This document shows, piece by piece, positions 1 through 8,585 of a stretch of DNA of 64,000 nt (within the stretch, counting starts at the first letter, position 1; each line of letters begins with the position of its first letter). Made by a program: the position numbers and the translations under genes. The DNA is from JANWXD01 sp035575135 (GTDB taxonomy: Bacteria > Acidobacteriota > Terriglobia > Bryobacterales > Bryobacteraceae). Where the stretch lies: NCBI GenBank assembly GCA_035575135.1, contig DATLYE010000048.1:62001-126000 (forward strand), written 5' to 3'. The notes beneath the pieces are model-generated. The model had not been told where the DNA came from, searched no databases, and saw only the letters and a program-made list of their open reading frames with translations.

Positions 1-381
1 GAAGAAACAATACTGTCCGGTGTAAGAGCCCTTCTCGATGTATCCGTTGTCCCGGCACAGGGTGAACAAACGCTGAACGGCACGGTGGTGCTTGGGATCG
101 GAAGTGCGCTGAAACCGGTCCACGGCCAGTCCCAGCACCTCCCACTGCCGCCGGAACTCGGCCGAGATCAGATCGGTGAATTCCTGAGGCGACTTGCCGG
201 CGGCGCGCGCGGCGCGCTCCACTTTCTGGCCGTGCTCGTCGGTACCGGTTGTCAACACGACGTCGTAGCCCTGCATGCGCTTGAAGCGCTTGATCGTGTC
301 CGCCACGATAGTTGTGTAGGCATGTCCGATGTGGGGCGCCGCGTTCACATAGTAAATGGGCGTTGTCAAATAGTATTTCAT
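1..381 (-). CDS. metG: Methionyl-tRNA synthetase, N-terminal part (cut by window edge)
   Basis: Charges tRNA-Met with methionine in the cytoplasm. The visible 127 residues begin MKYYLTTPIYYVNAAPHIGH, which holds the class I HIGH-type signature (HIGH within APHIGHAYT), followed by the TGTDEHGQK motif typical of MetRS and then the start of the catalytic Rossmann domain. The rest of the gene lies beyond base 1. The ATG at 381 overlaps the larC stop codon by 4 bases (ATGA), so it is the last visible gene of a cobB-larC-metG transcript. The assignment rests on strong family motifs; only the C-terminal architecture (KMSKS loop, tRNA-binding domain) cannot be seen. Confidence 0.95.
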   Translation of the reverse strand, partial: MKYYLTTPIYYVNAAPHIGHAYTTIVADTIKRFKRMQGYDVVLTTGTDEHGQKVERAARAAGKSPQEFTDLISAEFRRQWEVLGLAVDRFQRTSDPKHHRAVQRLFTLCRDNGYIEKGSYTGQYCFF

Positions 382-1532
382 CGTTGGATCTTCAGGTAAG
401 CGAAGCCGGCTTCGGCGAGCACGTCCTTGAGCGGCACGCCGGCGTCTCGCGCCAGGCGGCGGCAGTCCTCGTATTCGGGGGCCCAGGTGCTTTCCCCAAC
501 CTTGATGCGCACCCTGCCGTAGCGCGTATCCACGTCCACCCAGCGCCGCTCCTGCACGCGGCGTTCGGCCGTCCACCACCGCACGCCGAGCGTCGTGGTT
601 TCCGCGAAAACGATGGCGGCCAGCCGCTCGCGGTCCTCCGGCCTGGCAACGACCTGCAGCAGGATTCCCGGGCGCCCCTTTTTCATCACGAGCGGCGCCA
701 GTGCGACGTCGAGGGCCCCGGCTTCCAGCAGCCGCTCGGTGGCATAGCCGAGCACTTCCGGGCTGGCGTCATCCAGGTTGGCCTCGATCACGGCGACCGT
801 AGTGGCTTCCGTGGCCCGCGAGGCTTCGCCCGTCAGCACGCGGAGCACGTTGGGCTGTCCGGGAAAATCGCGGGTCCCGGCGCCGTAGCCGGTGGCGTGC
901 AGTCGCATGGGCGGCATGGGACCGAAATCCAGCGCCAGCGTCACCGCCAGAGCCGCCCCGGTCGGAGTGGTCAGTTCCGCTTCCGGGCCGTGGGCGTACA
1001 CCGGCTTGCCGCGGAGCAGTTCCGCAGTGGCCGGCGCGGGAACGGGCAGCGTGCCGTGCTCGGTGTCTACCGTGCCCCGGCCGACGTTGACCGGAGAGCA
1101 GAACACCTGCTCGATACCCAGCAGCGCGAAGCCCAGACAGGCCCCGACAACATCCGCAATCGAATCCACGGCGCCCACCTCATGAAAATGGACCTTCTCG
1201 AGGGGAATGCCGTGCACGCCGGCCTCCGCTTCGCCGAGTCTTCGGAACACGGCCGCCGCATCGCGCCGCACGCGGTCGGATAACGCAGCCTTGTCCAGGA
1301 TCTCCAGGATGTGATGCAGATGGCGATGCTTGGAACTTTCACCGCCCTTGACGTGAAACTTCGTGGCGGAGATTCCGGCACGCTTGGTGCGGGTGAACTC
1401 GTAGGAGGCGCCGAGTCCCAGCGAATGCAGCCCGTCCACGAGCGCATCCCGGGGGGCGCCTGCGTCGGCGAGGGCGCCTACGAGCATGTCGCCGCTAATT
1501 CCCGAAAACGCATCCAAGTAACAGATTTTCAT
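378..1532 (-). CDS. larC: LarC, nickel-pincer cofactor biosynthesis (nickel insertion) protein
   Basis: LarC uses CTP to insert nickel into the pyridinium-dithiocarboxylate pincer cofactor of lactate racemase and related LarA enzymes. The 384-residue protein starts MKICYLDAFSGISGDMLVGA, the diagnostic LarC N terminus, and has the HFHEVGAVDSIADVVG stretch and the GAGTRDFPGQPNVLR region of the family. The ATG at 1532 is chosen because homologues begin there and it overlaps the cobB stop by 4 bases. In Lactiplantibacillus the gene is split and joined by a programmed frameshift; here it is one unbroken frame. No larA, larB or larE lies in the window, so its client enzyme must be encoded elsewhere or be a non-racemase LarA homologue. 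Confidence 0.93.
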   Translation of the reverse strand: MKICYLDAFSGISGDMLVGALADAGAPRDALVDGLHSLGLGASYEFTRTKRAGISATKFHVKGGESSKHRHLHHILEILDKAALSDRVRRDAAAVFRRLGEAEAGVHGIPLEKVHFHEVGAVDSIADVVGACLGFALLGIEQVFCSPVNVGRGTVDTEHGTLPVPAPATAELLRGKPVYAHGPEAELTTPTGAALAVTLALDFGPMPPMRLHATGYGAGTRDFPGQPNVLRVLTGEASRATEATTVAVIEANLDDASPEVLGYATERLLEAGALDVALAPLVMKKGRPGILLQVVARPEDRERLAAIVFAETTTLGVRWWTAERRVQERRWVDVDTRYGRVRIKVGESTWAPEYEDCRRLARDAGVPLKDVLAEAGFAYLKIQR

Positions 1533-2239
1533 TCGATCAACCGGGGCAACAGTTCCGCCGCTTTGCCGCGCAGCAAGCAATCCGCCCATCTCGACAGTGG
1601 TGTCTCGTCCACGTTGATTTCAATCAGACGGGCTCCGGCCGCCTTGGCCAGGGGCGCCAGTCCCGCAGCCGGATAGACGGCGGCGGAGGTGCCCACCACC
1701 AGCATGACACCGGCCGATCGCGCCGCGGTTTCCGCCTCGGTCCAGGCTCCGGGAGGAAGAGCTTCACCGAACCAGACCACATCCGGCCGAAGAAGCCCGC
1801 CGCAAGTACAACGCGGCGGCAGCTCCGGCAGCGGCACCCGCTCATCGCGTTGCCGGGCGCCGCAGGCCGTGCAGCGCACCATCCAGATGTCGCCGTGCAG
1901 CTTGACGATGCGGCGGCTGCCGGCCCGTTCATGCAGCCCGTCCACATTCTGCGTGACCAGCAGGAATTCCCGCTTGCGGCGCTCCAGTTCCGCCAGCGCC
2001 CGATGCCCCGGATTCGGTTGAGCCCGGACGATCAGGGAACGCCGCCAGTCATACCATTGCCAGACCAGCTCGGGGTCGCGGGCGAACGCTTCCGGCGTTG
2101 CGAGATCTTCCGGCCGGTAGTTTCGCCACAAGCCGCCGCTGCCGCGGAAGGTGGGCACGCCGCTCTCCGCTGAGATGCCGGCGCCGGTAAGCACCACGAC
2201 GGAGGCAGCATCACGCAGCCACTTCCGCGCCTGCTGCAC
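1529..2239 (-). CDS. cobB: NAD-dependent protein deacylase, sirtuin (CobB/Sir2 family)
   Basis: Removes acyl groups from lysines using NAD+, giving nicotinamide and O-acyl-ADP-ribose. The 236-residue protein has the NAD motif GAGISAESGVPTFRG near residue 20, the catalytic TQNVDGLHERAG with its histidine just after (KLHGD), a structural zinc site of two cysteine pairs (CTACG and, with a shorter spacing, CTCGG), and VVWFGEALP. A tyrosine and an arginine three residues apart (WYDWRR) match the Tyr/Arg pair that recognises acidic acyl groups in SIRT5 and E. coli CobB, so desuccinylase as well as deacetylase activity is likely. The start is GTG. It is the first gene of a three-gene overlapping set with larC and metG. 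Confidence 0.93.
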   Translation of the reverse strand: MQQARKWLRDAASVVVLTGAGISAESGVPTFRGSGGLWRNYRPEDLATPEAFARDPELVWQWYDWRRSLIVRAQPNPGHRALAELERRKREFLLVTQNVDGLHERAGSRRIVKLHGDIWMVRCTACGARQRDERVPLPELPPRCTCGGLLRPDVVWFGEALPPGAWTEAETAARSAGVMLVVGTSAAVYPAAGLAPLAKAAGARLIEINVDETPLSRWADCLLRGKAAELLPRLIE

Positions 2240-2305
2240 AGACTACCATGGTACTAAGTCGCGCACGAGCCCGCAGGCGCGCGCGGCCGTTTGAGGAGCC
2301 TGAGT

Positions 2306-3469
2306 TTGAGCGCTGCCCCCACGGTTTCTTCGCCGCGAAAGCCCGCACTGCGGTTCGGCCGCAACGAGTGGTCCGGCGCCTTCGGCGACATGGGAACCGA
2401 CCTTCCCCTGCTGGTGGGCGTCATCCTGGCTGCCCGTCTGGACCCTGCAAGCGCCCTGATCCTTTTCGGCGCGATGCAAATTCTGACGGGCGTGGTCTAC
2501 CGCATGCCCATGGCCGTGCAGCCGCTGAAGGCCATGGCTGCGTTGGTGATCGCGCAGAAGCTTCCGGCCGCCACGCTCCTGGGTGGCGGATTGGCGATCG
2601 GCCTGACCATGCTGTTCCTCTCCTTGAGCGGGCTGATCGAATGGATCGCACGAGCGGTGCCCAAGCCTGTGGTGCGGGGTATCCAACTCGGTCTGGGGCT
2701 GCAGCTGGCCGGTATCGCTCTTCGCGAATACATGCGCGCCGACGGAAAGGCCGGCTTGGTGCTGGCGGCCGCCGGATTCGTGGTGGCGGTGGCTCTCATG
2801 GGGCGGCGCCGGGTCCCGGCCGCGGTCGTGCTGGTGTTGATGGGTGCGGCCTACGCCTTCGCCTTCCGGCTGGGGCCGGAGGTTCTGGCCCACGCCGCCG
2901 GTTTCGGCCTGCCCCGGCTTCACATTCCGTCGTGGTCCGAAATCTGGGCGGGCTTCCTACTGCTGGCCCTCCCGCAGCTTCCGCTTTCGATTGCCAATTC
3001 CGTTCTCGCCACGCGCCAGATCGTCGAGGACTTTTTCCCGGAACGCAGGCTGACCGCGCGCCGCATCGCACTCACTTACTCGGCCATGAATCTGATCAAC
3101 CCGTTCTTCGGCGGGGTGCCGACCTGCCACGGCTCGGGCGGACTGGCCGGGCACTACGCCTTCGGCGGCAGGACGGGCGGCTCAGTGGTGATCTACGGGT
3201 CCCTGTACCTGATCCTGGGCTTTTTCTTCAGCCCCGGTTTCGATCAAGTGATCCGTGTCTTCCCCATGCCGGTACTCGGCGTGCTGTTGCTGTTCGAAGG
3301 ACTCACTATGGCCGCTCTCGTCCGCGATCTCTCGAATGACCGCCCTTCGTTCGTGATCGCCGTCCTCGTGGGCTTGGTCGCGGTGTACCTGCCTTACGGA
3401 TACGTAGTCGGCTTACTTGTGGGAGCGGTTCTCGTGCCGCTCAGCCGGCGCGGCTGGATCCGGCTGTGA
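2306..3469 (+). CDS. MOT1-type molybdate (or sulfate-like) transporter, integral membrane
   Basis: Predicted inner-membrane molybdate importer of the MOT1 family. The protein opens with the family signature NEWSGAFGDMGTDLPLLVG and continues as about ten hydrophobic segments, with a second conserved loop (GGVPTCHGSGGLAGHYAFGG) around residue 270. This second loop and the first together form the anion site in the SLC26/MOT1 fold. The start is placed at the TTG at 2306 because GAGGAG lies 7 bases upstream; a TTG at 2291 would add five residues. Molybdate supply would fit the molybdoenzyme operon at 21-32.7 kb, although the two are not adjacent. Sulfate transport is the main alternative, since the family is related to SulP carriers. 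Confidence 0.8.
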   Translation: MSAAPTVSSPRKPALRFGRNEWSGAFGDMGTDLPLLVGVILAARLDPASALILFGAMQILTGVVYRMPMAVQPLKAMAALVIAQKLPAATLLGGGLAIGLTMLFLSLSGLIEWIARAVPKPVVRGIQLGLGLQLAGIALREYMRADGKAGLVLAAAGFVVAVALMGRRRVPAAVVLVLMGAAYAFAFRLGPEVLAHAAGFGLPRLHIPSWSEIWAGFLLLALPQLPLSIANSVLATRQIVEDFFPERRLTARRIALTYSAMNLINPFFGGVPTCHGSGGLAGHYAFGGRTGGSVVIYGSLYLILGFFFSPGFDQVIRVFPMPVLGVLLLFEGLTMAALVRDLSNDRPSFVIAVLVGLVAVYLPYGYVVGLLVGAVLVPLSRRGWIRL

Positions 3470-3508
3470 GACCCGACGGTACGGGAGTATGATCGGAGGG
3501 GGGCGAGC

Positions 3509-4201
3509 GTGAGGAGGCAGTCGGTCATTCTCGGATTGCTGGGGGTGCTGACATGGGAGGCTTACGCCCAGCGGCATGGCGTGGTCAGATTTCCCTCACC
3601 CGGGATGGGCAGCGGGGGCGGGCACGGTTTGATCCTGGCGGGCCAAAGTCGTCCGGGACCGTTCGAGACGCCGGCGCTCGGCGCTCCCGACGTGAGCTTG
3701 CCTGCCGTTGCGCCGATTCCTCCTTTTGGAGCTCCGACGGCGCAAGGATTCCCGCGCCGCATGTTCCGACCGCGGCCCCAGGGTTCTCTGTTCCCCTTCT
3801 TCCTGCCGTGGGTCCCGCAAGTGGTGACGCCGTACGCCTATCCCGCCTCTTCGACGGTCGTGATCGTCCAGCAGGCGCCAGCCGAACCGCCACAGCCGCC
3901 GCGCGCCGAGCCGGCCAGATCCGTGATGCACGAATACAGGCCGGTGGAACCGCAGCCCGCGGAGGAAAAACCGGCGACTTTCGTCCTTGTGTTCGCCGAT
4001 GGCTCCGTGGAGTCGGCCGTCGCAGTGTGGGTTTATGGCGGAGCCGTGAACTGGATTGACGCCTCCGGGCGCCGGCGTTCGGCCGCTCTGGAACGCGTTG
4101 ACCGCGAGCGCACGCTCCGCCTGAACCGCGAGCGCGGCCTGCGACTCGCTTTACCTGGCGCTGAGCCGGATCCCCGGCAGCGTCACCCCAAGCCGCCGTA
4201 G
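3509..4201 (+). CDS. Secreted proline-rich protein of unknown function
   Basis: I do not recognise this 230-residue protein. It starts at GTG with GGAGGGGGG about 8 bases upstream and has a signal peptide (MRRQSVILGLLGVLTWEAYAQ). Residues 20-140 are rich in Pro, Gly, Ala and Phe with no clear fold, including a run of PAEPPQPPRAEP. Residues 155-200 form a short beta-rich module (FVLVFADGSVESAVAVWVYG) followed by a basic, charged tail. Similar small tail modules occur on exported acidobacterial proteins of unknown role. The protein is probably periplasmic or envelope-attached. It stands alone between the transporter and the glycine cleavage operon. Confidence 0.6.
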   Translation: MRRQSVILGLLGVLTWEAYAQRHGVVRFPSPGMGSGGGHGLILAGQSRPGPFETPALGAPDVSLPAVAPIPPFGAPTAQGFPRRMFRPRPQGSLFPFFLPWVPQVVTPYAYPASSTVVIVQQAPAEPPQPPRAEPARSVMHEYRPVEPQPAEEKPATFVLVFADGSVESAVAVWVYGGAVNWIDASGRRRSAALERVDRERTLRLNRERGLRLALPGAEPDPRQRHPKPP

Positions 4202-4232
4202 ATCTGCCCAAGTGGCGGCCGGCGGACCGCAT

Positions 4233-4261
4233 TTGACGCCCTTTCAACCCCTCTGTTAGAT
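4233..4261 (+). promoter_or_regulatory. Sigma-70-type promoter of the glycine cleavage operon
   Basis: TTGACG (4233-4238), a 17-base spacer and TTAGAT (4256-4261) give a near-consensus promoter. The predicted transcript start near 4268 is only about 4 bases before the gcvT ATG at 4272, so the mRNA would be nearly leaderless. No glycine riboswitch fits in that space. Confidence 0.7.
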
Positions 4262-4271
4262 TGGCGGTTTC

Positions 4272-5375
4272 ATGGCAGAGCCCGCCGCCTTGAAGCGCTC
4301 TCCGCTGGATGCTGTTCATCGCCGCCTGGGCGCGCGCATGACCACCTTCGGTGGCTGGGAGATGCCGCTTTATTTCAGCGGCATCGTCGAAGAACATCAC
4401 GCCGTGCGGCGCGATGCGGGCCTGTTCGACGTCAGTCACATGGGTGAGATAGAAATTCGGGGCCCGGAGGCGCTGGAACTGGTGAGTTACGTCACGACCA
4501 ACGCGCCGGCGCGTCTTGCGGACGGGCAAGCACAGTATTCGGCGCTGCTTTATCCGCACGGCGGCTGCGTTGACGACGTTTTGGTCCACCGGATCAGCGG
4601 GGATCATTTTTTTCTGTGCGTCAACGCGGCGAATCAGGAGAAAGACTACGCGCACATCCGCGAGGCCAATCGCTGGAACGCCACCGTCGAATTCGCCTCG
4701 GAACGCTATGCGCAACTGGCTTTGCAGGGCCCGAAAGCCTGGAGGGTGCTGCAGAAACTTACAGCGACTGACTTGTCCGCAATTCGTTATTACCGTTTCG
4801 TGGACGGGGAAGTCTGCGGCGTTCCCGCACGGATCGCGCGCACCGGCTATACAGGCGAAGACGGCTTCGAGCTCTACCTGGCGCCCGAGCACGCGGCAAC
4901 CGTGTGGGACCGTGTGCTGGACGCCGGTCAGGAATTCCAGATCCGGCCTTGCGGCCTGGGCGCCCGCAACACCTTGCGGCTGGAGGCCAAAATGGCTCTC
5001 TACGGGCACGAGATTGATGCCTCCACCACCCCGTGGGAGGCGGATCTGGCCTGGATTGTGAAGATGGACAAGGGCGAGTTTCTCGGCCGCGAGGCTCTCG
5101 AGCGGCAGCAACGGCAGGGTCTTCGACGCAAACTCGCCGGTTTTGAAATGCGAGGGCGGGGCATCGGGCGAGAGGGGTATCAGGTTCGAGTGGGAGGGCG
5201 TCCCTGCGGCTGGGTTACGAGCGGAGGGCCTTCGCCCACGTTAGGCAAAAACATCGGCCTGTGTTACCTGCCGCCGGATCTGGCGTCGCCCGGATGCAGC
5301 ATCGAAGTCGTCATTCGGGGCGAACCGGTTGCGGCTGTAACTGTACCTACCCCGTTTTATAGGCGGACTCAATGA
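4272..5375 (+). CDS. gcvT: Glycine cleavage system T protein (aminomethyltransferase)
   Basis: Transfers the methylene group from aminomethyl-lipoyl-GcvH to tetrahydrofolate, releasing ammonia. The 367-residue length is normal. Family landmarks include TTFGGWEMPLYF near residue 25, the VSHMGEIEI loop near 55, GYTGEDGFELYL near residue 195, and the RLEAKMALYGHEID region near 237 that shapes the folate pocket, followed by the GcvT C-terminal barrel with TSGGPSPTLGKNIG. It is the first gene of gcvT-gcvH-gcvPA-gcvPB. The stop overlaps the gcvH ATG by 4 bases, which implies translational coupling. The lipoamide dehydrogenase (L protein) is not in the window. Confidence 0.97.
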   Translation: MAEPAALKRSPLDAVHRRLGARMTTFGGWEMPLYFSGIVEEHHAVRRDAGLFDVSHMGEIEIRGPEALELVSYVTTNAPARLADGQAQYSALLYPHGGCVDDVLVHRISGDHFFLCVNAANQEKDYAHIREANRWNATVEFASERYAQLALQGPKAWRVLQKLTATDLSAIRYYRFVDGEVCGVPARIARTGYTGEDGFELYLAPEHAATVWDRVLDAGQEFQIRPCGLGARNTLRLEAKMALYGHEIDASTTPWEADLAWIVKMDKGEFLGREALERQQRQGLRRKLAGFEMRGRGIGREGYQVRVGGRPCGWVTSGGPSPTLGKNIGLCYLPPDLASPGCSIEVVIRGEPVAAVTVPTPFYRRTQ

Positions 5376-5761
5376 GCACATACCCAGAAAATTACCTTTA
5401 TACAAAAGAACACGAATGGATTCTTATCGAAAACGATACCGGCACGGTCGGTATCACCTATCACGCCCAGAAGGAGCTCGGCGACATCGTTTTCGTAGAT
5501 CTTCCCAAACCCGGGACGGTGGTGGAGCGGGGCAAGCCGTTGGGCTCGGTGGAGTCGGTGAAGGCCGTCTCCGACATCTACGCTCCCGTTTCGGGCGAGG
5601 TGATTGCGGTGAATGAGGCGCTCGCCACCGCTCCGGAGAAGCTCAATCAGGATCCGCACGGCACGGCCTGGCTGGTCAAGCTCCGGCTGCGCGATCCGGC
5701 AGAGGCCAGCCAGCTGCTTTCAGCCTCCGACTATCGAGCCTACCTAGGGGTGGAAGGCTAG
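5372..5761 (+). CDS. gcvH: Glycine cleavage system H protein (lipoyl carrier)
   Basis: Carries the aminomethyl group on a lipoylated lysine between the P, T and L proteins. The 129-residue sequence has the usual GcvH fold: YTKEHEWILIENDTGTVGIT at the start, LGDIVFVDLPKPG, then GSVESVKAVSDIYAPVSGEV, where the lysine of SVKAVS is the lipoylation site, and a C-terminal NQDPHGTAWLVKL. It overlaps gcvT by 4 bases and is followed one base later by the TTG start of gcvPA. Confidence 0.97.
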   Translation: MSTYPENYLYTKEHEWILIENDTGTVGITYHAQKELGDIVFVDLPKPGTVVERGKPLGSVESVKAVSDIYAPVSGEVIAVNEALATAPEKLNQDPHGTAWLVKLRLRDPAEASQLLSASDYRAYLGVEG

Positions 5762-5762
5762 C

Positions 5763-7076
5763 TTGCGGTACCTGCCGAAGTCCGATTCGGAGCGGGCCGA
5801 GATGCTGGCCGCGCTCGGCTTGAACTCGCTCGAGGATTTAGTAGCGCACCTCCCCCCGGAAGTGTTGCTCCGCCGTCCCCTGGACCTGCCGCCCGGCAAA
5901 TCGGAATACGAAATCGCCGGCTGGTTCCGGGCGCGCGCAGAGGAAAACGCCTCCGCCTACGCATGCTTCCTGGGAGCGGGAGCCTACCGCCACTACCGCC
6001 CGGTGCTGGTGGATGTCATCGCGTCGCGCGGCGAGTTCCTCACTTCGTACACGCCCTATCAGGCGGAAATCTCACAAGGCACTCTGACGGCCATCTTTGA
6101 ATTTCAGACCATGATCTGCCAGTTGACGGGCATGGAAGTGGCCAACGCTTCCATGTACGACGGCTCGACGGCGGCAGCCGAGGCGGCCCTGATGGCGGCG
6201 CGGATCACGGGACGCCGGGGCATCGTGGTCGCGCGCACGCTTCATCCGGAATACCGGGAGGTGATCAGAACCTACGCGCGTTTTGCGCAGATGCCGGTGA
6301 CCGAGAGCGCCTACGAGCCCGAGTCCGGAAATTTGGATCTGGCGGATCTCGAGGCAAGGGTCGGCGAGGATACCGCGGCCGTGCTGGTGCAGTCGCCCAA
6401 CTTTTTCGGTGTCGTGGAGGACGTGCGGGCCGCTGCCGAGATCGCTCACCGGCGGGGCGCCCTGCTGGTCGTTGTGTTTACCGAAGCCGTTTCTCTGGGC
6501 CTTCTGGCGCCGCCGGCGGATGCCGACATCGTTGCCGGAGAGCTTCAGTCCTTCGCCATTCCACCGAGTTACGGCGGGCCTTACGCCGGGGTGATCGCCA
6601 CCCGGGAGCAGCACATTCGCCAGATCCCGGGGCGCCTGGTGGGAGAGACCCGCGATACGCGCGGGCGCCGGGCCTACTGCCTCACGCTGGCCACGCGCGA
6701 GCAGCATATCCGCCGCGAGAAGGCCACGTCGAACATCTGCACGAACCAGGCGCTTGTCGCTCTCATGGCCACCGTGTTCATGACCGTGTACGGCAAAGAA
6801 GGGCTGCGGCAGCTGGCCGAGCAAAATCTGGCCAAGGCGCATTATCTGGCCCGACGGGTCTCGCGCAGGTTTTCCGGTCCCTTCTTCAATGAGTTTGTGG
6901 CCGTCTGCCCCCGTGCGCCGGAGGCGGTCAACCAGACCTTGCTCGAAAAGGGGGTGATCGGAGGTTTGCCGCTGGGCCGCTTCTACCCGGAACTGGACGG
7001 CTGCATGCTGTTGTGCGCTACGGAAATGAGCCGGCGGGAGCACATGGATCTTGTCGCGGAGGCACTGGCATCATGA
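5763..7076 (+). CDS. gcvPA: Glycine dehydrogenase (decarboxylating) subunit 1
   Basis: Non-catalytic half of the two-subunit P protein, which decarboxylates glycine and loads the aminomethyl group onto GcvH. The 437-residue protein begins MRYLPKSDSERAEMLAALG and has the family stretches FLGAGAYRHYRPVLVD, YTPYQAEISQGTLTAIFEFQ and REKATSNICTNQAL. No PLP lysine is expected in this subunit; that is in GcvPB. The start is a TTG two bases after the gcvH stop, with GGGGTGGAAGG inside the gcvH 3' end acting as ribosome-binding site. The split form of P (PA plus PB) is the arrangement of Firmicutes, Thermotogae, Acidobacteria and archaea rather than the single long GcvP of E. coli. Confidence 0.96.
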   Translation: MRYLPKSDSERAEMLAALGLNSLEDLVAHLPPEVLLRRPLDLPPGKSEYEIAGWFRARAEENASAYACFLGAGAYRHYRPVLVDVIASRGEFLTSYTPYQAEISQGTLTAIFEFQTMICQLTGMEVANASMYDGSTAAAEAALMAARITGRRGIVVARTLHPEYREVIRTYARFAQMPVTESAYEPESGNLDLADLEARVGEDTAAVLVQSPNFFGVVEDVRAAAEIAHRRGALLVVVFTEAVSLGLLAPPADADIVAGELQSFAIPPSYGGPYAGVIATREQHIRQIPGRLVGETRDTRGRRAYCLTLATREQHIRREKATSNICTNQALVALMATVFMTVYGKEGLRQLAEQNLAKAHYLARRVSRRFSGPFFNEFVAVCPRAPEAVNQTLLEKGVIGGLPLGRFYPELDGCMLLCATEMSRREHMDLVAEALAS

Positions 7077-8563
7077 ACGGGAAGGCACGCACCCACGTTT
7101 CCCAAAACGAGCCGCTGTTGTTTGAAATCAGTTCGCCCGGCAAACGCGCCTGGCAGCTTCCGCCGCTCGATGTGCCGCCGGCGGATCCCGCCGAAGCTTT
7201 AGGGCCGGACCGGGTGCGCGCCGAGATTGCCGGCTTCCCGGAAGTGAGTGAAGTGGAAGCCCTTCGCCACTTCACCCGTCTGGCCAGTTGGAACTATGCG
7301 ATTGACCTGGGCATGTACCCCCTGGGTTCGTGCACCATGAAGTACAACCCCAGGATCAACGAAGCTGTGGCGAACCTGGAAGGGCTGCTATGGGCGCATC
7401 CGTATCAGCCCGAATCCCTGGCGCAGGGCTGTCTGGAAATCATGGCGGCGCTCGAAGCTGCGCTGGCCGAGATTACGGGGATGGATGCGGTGACGCTGCA
7501 GCCGGCTGCGGGCGCCCACGGTGAGCTCACCGGCCTGTTCCTGATCCGTGCTTTGCTGGAATCGCGCGGCAACCCGCGCAGGAAGGTGCTGGTCCCCGAT
7601 TCGGCCCACGGCACCAACCCGGCCTCCGTCACCATGGCCGGCTACGTGGCGGAAAACGTACCCTCCTGCGAGCGCGGCATGATGGAACTGGCCACGCTCG
7701 AGCGCATGGTCACCGAGGACGTCGCCGCGTTGATGGTCACCAACCCGAACACGCTGGGCGTCTTCGAGCAGGAGATTACGCGCATCGCCGAGCTGCTGCA
7801 TGAGCGAGGGGCGCTGCTGTACATGGACGGAGCCAACATGAACGCTCTGGCCGGGATCGCGCGCCCCGGGGATTTCGGCGTGGACGTGCTGCACCTGAAC
7901 CTGCACAAGACATTCTCAACGCCGCACGGCGGGGGCGGACCGGGGAGCGGTCCGGTGGCGGTGAAGCGCATCTTCGAGCCGTTTCTTCCCGTGCCGCGCC
8001 TGGTGCGCCGGGACAACCGGTGGGCTCTCGATTACGACCGGCCGCAATCCATCGGCCGCGTGCGGGCCTTCTACGGCAACTTCGGAGTCATGGTGCGCGC
8101 GCTGGCCTATATCATGGCCCACGGAGGCGAAGGGCTCCGGAAGGCCACGCTGGACGCCGTGCTCAACGCGGCCTACGTGCGCAAACGCCTGGAACCGTAT
8201 TACGAGCCGGCCACCACGGCCCCGACGCTGCACGAGTGCGTCTTCAGCGACGTCCGCCAGGCCCGGCACGGCGTCCGCACCGGGGACATTGCCAAGCGAC
8301 TCATTGACTATGGCTTCCACCCGTACACCGTCAGCTTTCCCCTCATTGTGCGCGGCGCGCTGATGATCGAACCCACCGAGACGGAAAGCAAGCTGGAACT
8401 GGACCTGTTCGTCGAGGCGATGATCCGCATCGCCCGGGAGGCGGAGGAGGATCCGGAACTGGTGCGGACGGCGCCGCATCACACCCGCACCAGCCGTGTG
8501 GATGAAGCCGCGGCGGCGCGCCGCCCGGTGGTGCGATGGCGGCCGCAACCGGGATGCCCGTGA
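7073..8563 (+). CDS. gcvPB: Glycine dehydrogenase (decarboxylating) subunit 2, PLP-binding
   Basis: Catalytic PLP-containing half of the P protein. The 496-residue sequence has GMYPLGSCTMKYNPRINE near residue 80, DSAHGTNPASVTMAGY near 180, and LHLNLHKTFSTPHGGGGPGS near 275, in which the lysine of NLHKTF binds PLP. The ATG at 7073 overlaps the gcvPA stop by 4 bases. An in-frame codon further upstream exists but lies inside gcvPA and is not used. The C terminus carries an extra basic tail (about residues 465-496) beyond the usual family end. It is the last gene of the operon. Confidence 0.96.
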   Translation: MNGKARTHVSQNEPLLFEISSPGKRAWQLPPLDVPPADPAEALGPDRVRAEIAGFPEVSEVEALRHFTRLASWNYAIDLGMYPLGSCTMKYNPRINEAVANLEGLLWAHPYQPESLAQGCLEIMAALEAALAEITGMDAVTLQPAAGAHGELTGLFLIRALLESRGNPRRKVLVPDSAHGTNPASVTMAGYVAENVPSCERGMMELATLERMVTEDVAALMVTNPNTLGVFEQEITRIAELLHERGALLYMDGANMNALAGIARPGDFGVDVLHLNLHKTFSTPHGGGGPGSGPVAVKRIFEPFLPVPRLVRRDNRWALDYDRPQSIGRVRAFYGNFGVMVRALAYIMAHGGEGLRKATLDAVLNAAYVRKRLEPYYEPATTAPTLHECVFSDVRQARHGVRTGDIAKRLIDYGFHPYTVSFPLIVRGALMIEPTETESKLELDLFVEAMIRIAREAEEDPELVRTAPHHTRTSRVDEAAAARRPVVRWRPQPGCP

Positions 8564-8572
8564 GCGGTGTGC

Positions 8573-8578
8573 TAGAAT
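8573..8578 (+). promoter_or_regulatory. -10 element (TAGAAT) for the HTH-like / TIR-like gene pair
   Basis: TAGAAT ends 8 bases before the ATG at 8586, so transcription would start at or just before the start codon. No good -35 is visible at 17 bases upstream. The pair therefore probably has its own promoter rather than only reading through from gcvPB. Confidence 0.45.
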
Positions 8579-8585
8579 GCGGGCG

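Noticed and set aside
378..1532. Programmed frameshift in larC as in Lactiplantibacillus
   Set aside because: The reading frame is continuous to its normal C terminus, so no shift is needed.
3585..5111. 508-aa minus-strand frame opposite the secreted protein and gcvT
   Set aside because: Antisense shadow; gcvT on the plus strand has unmistakable family motifs.
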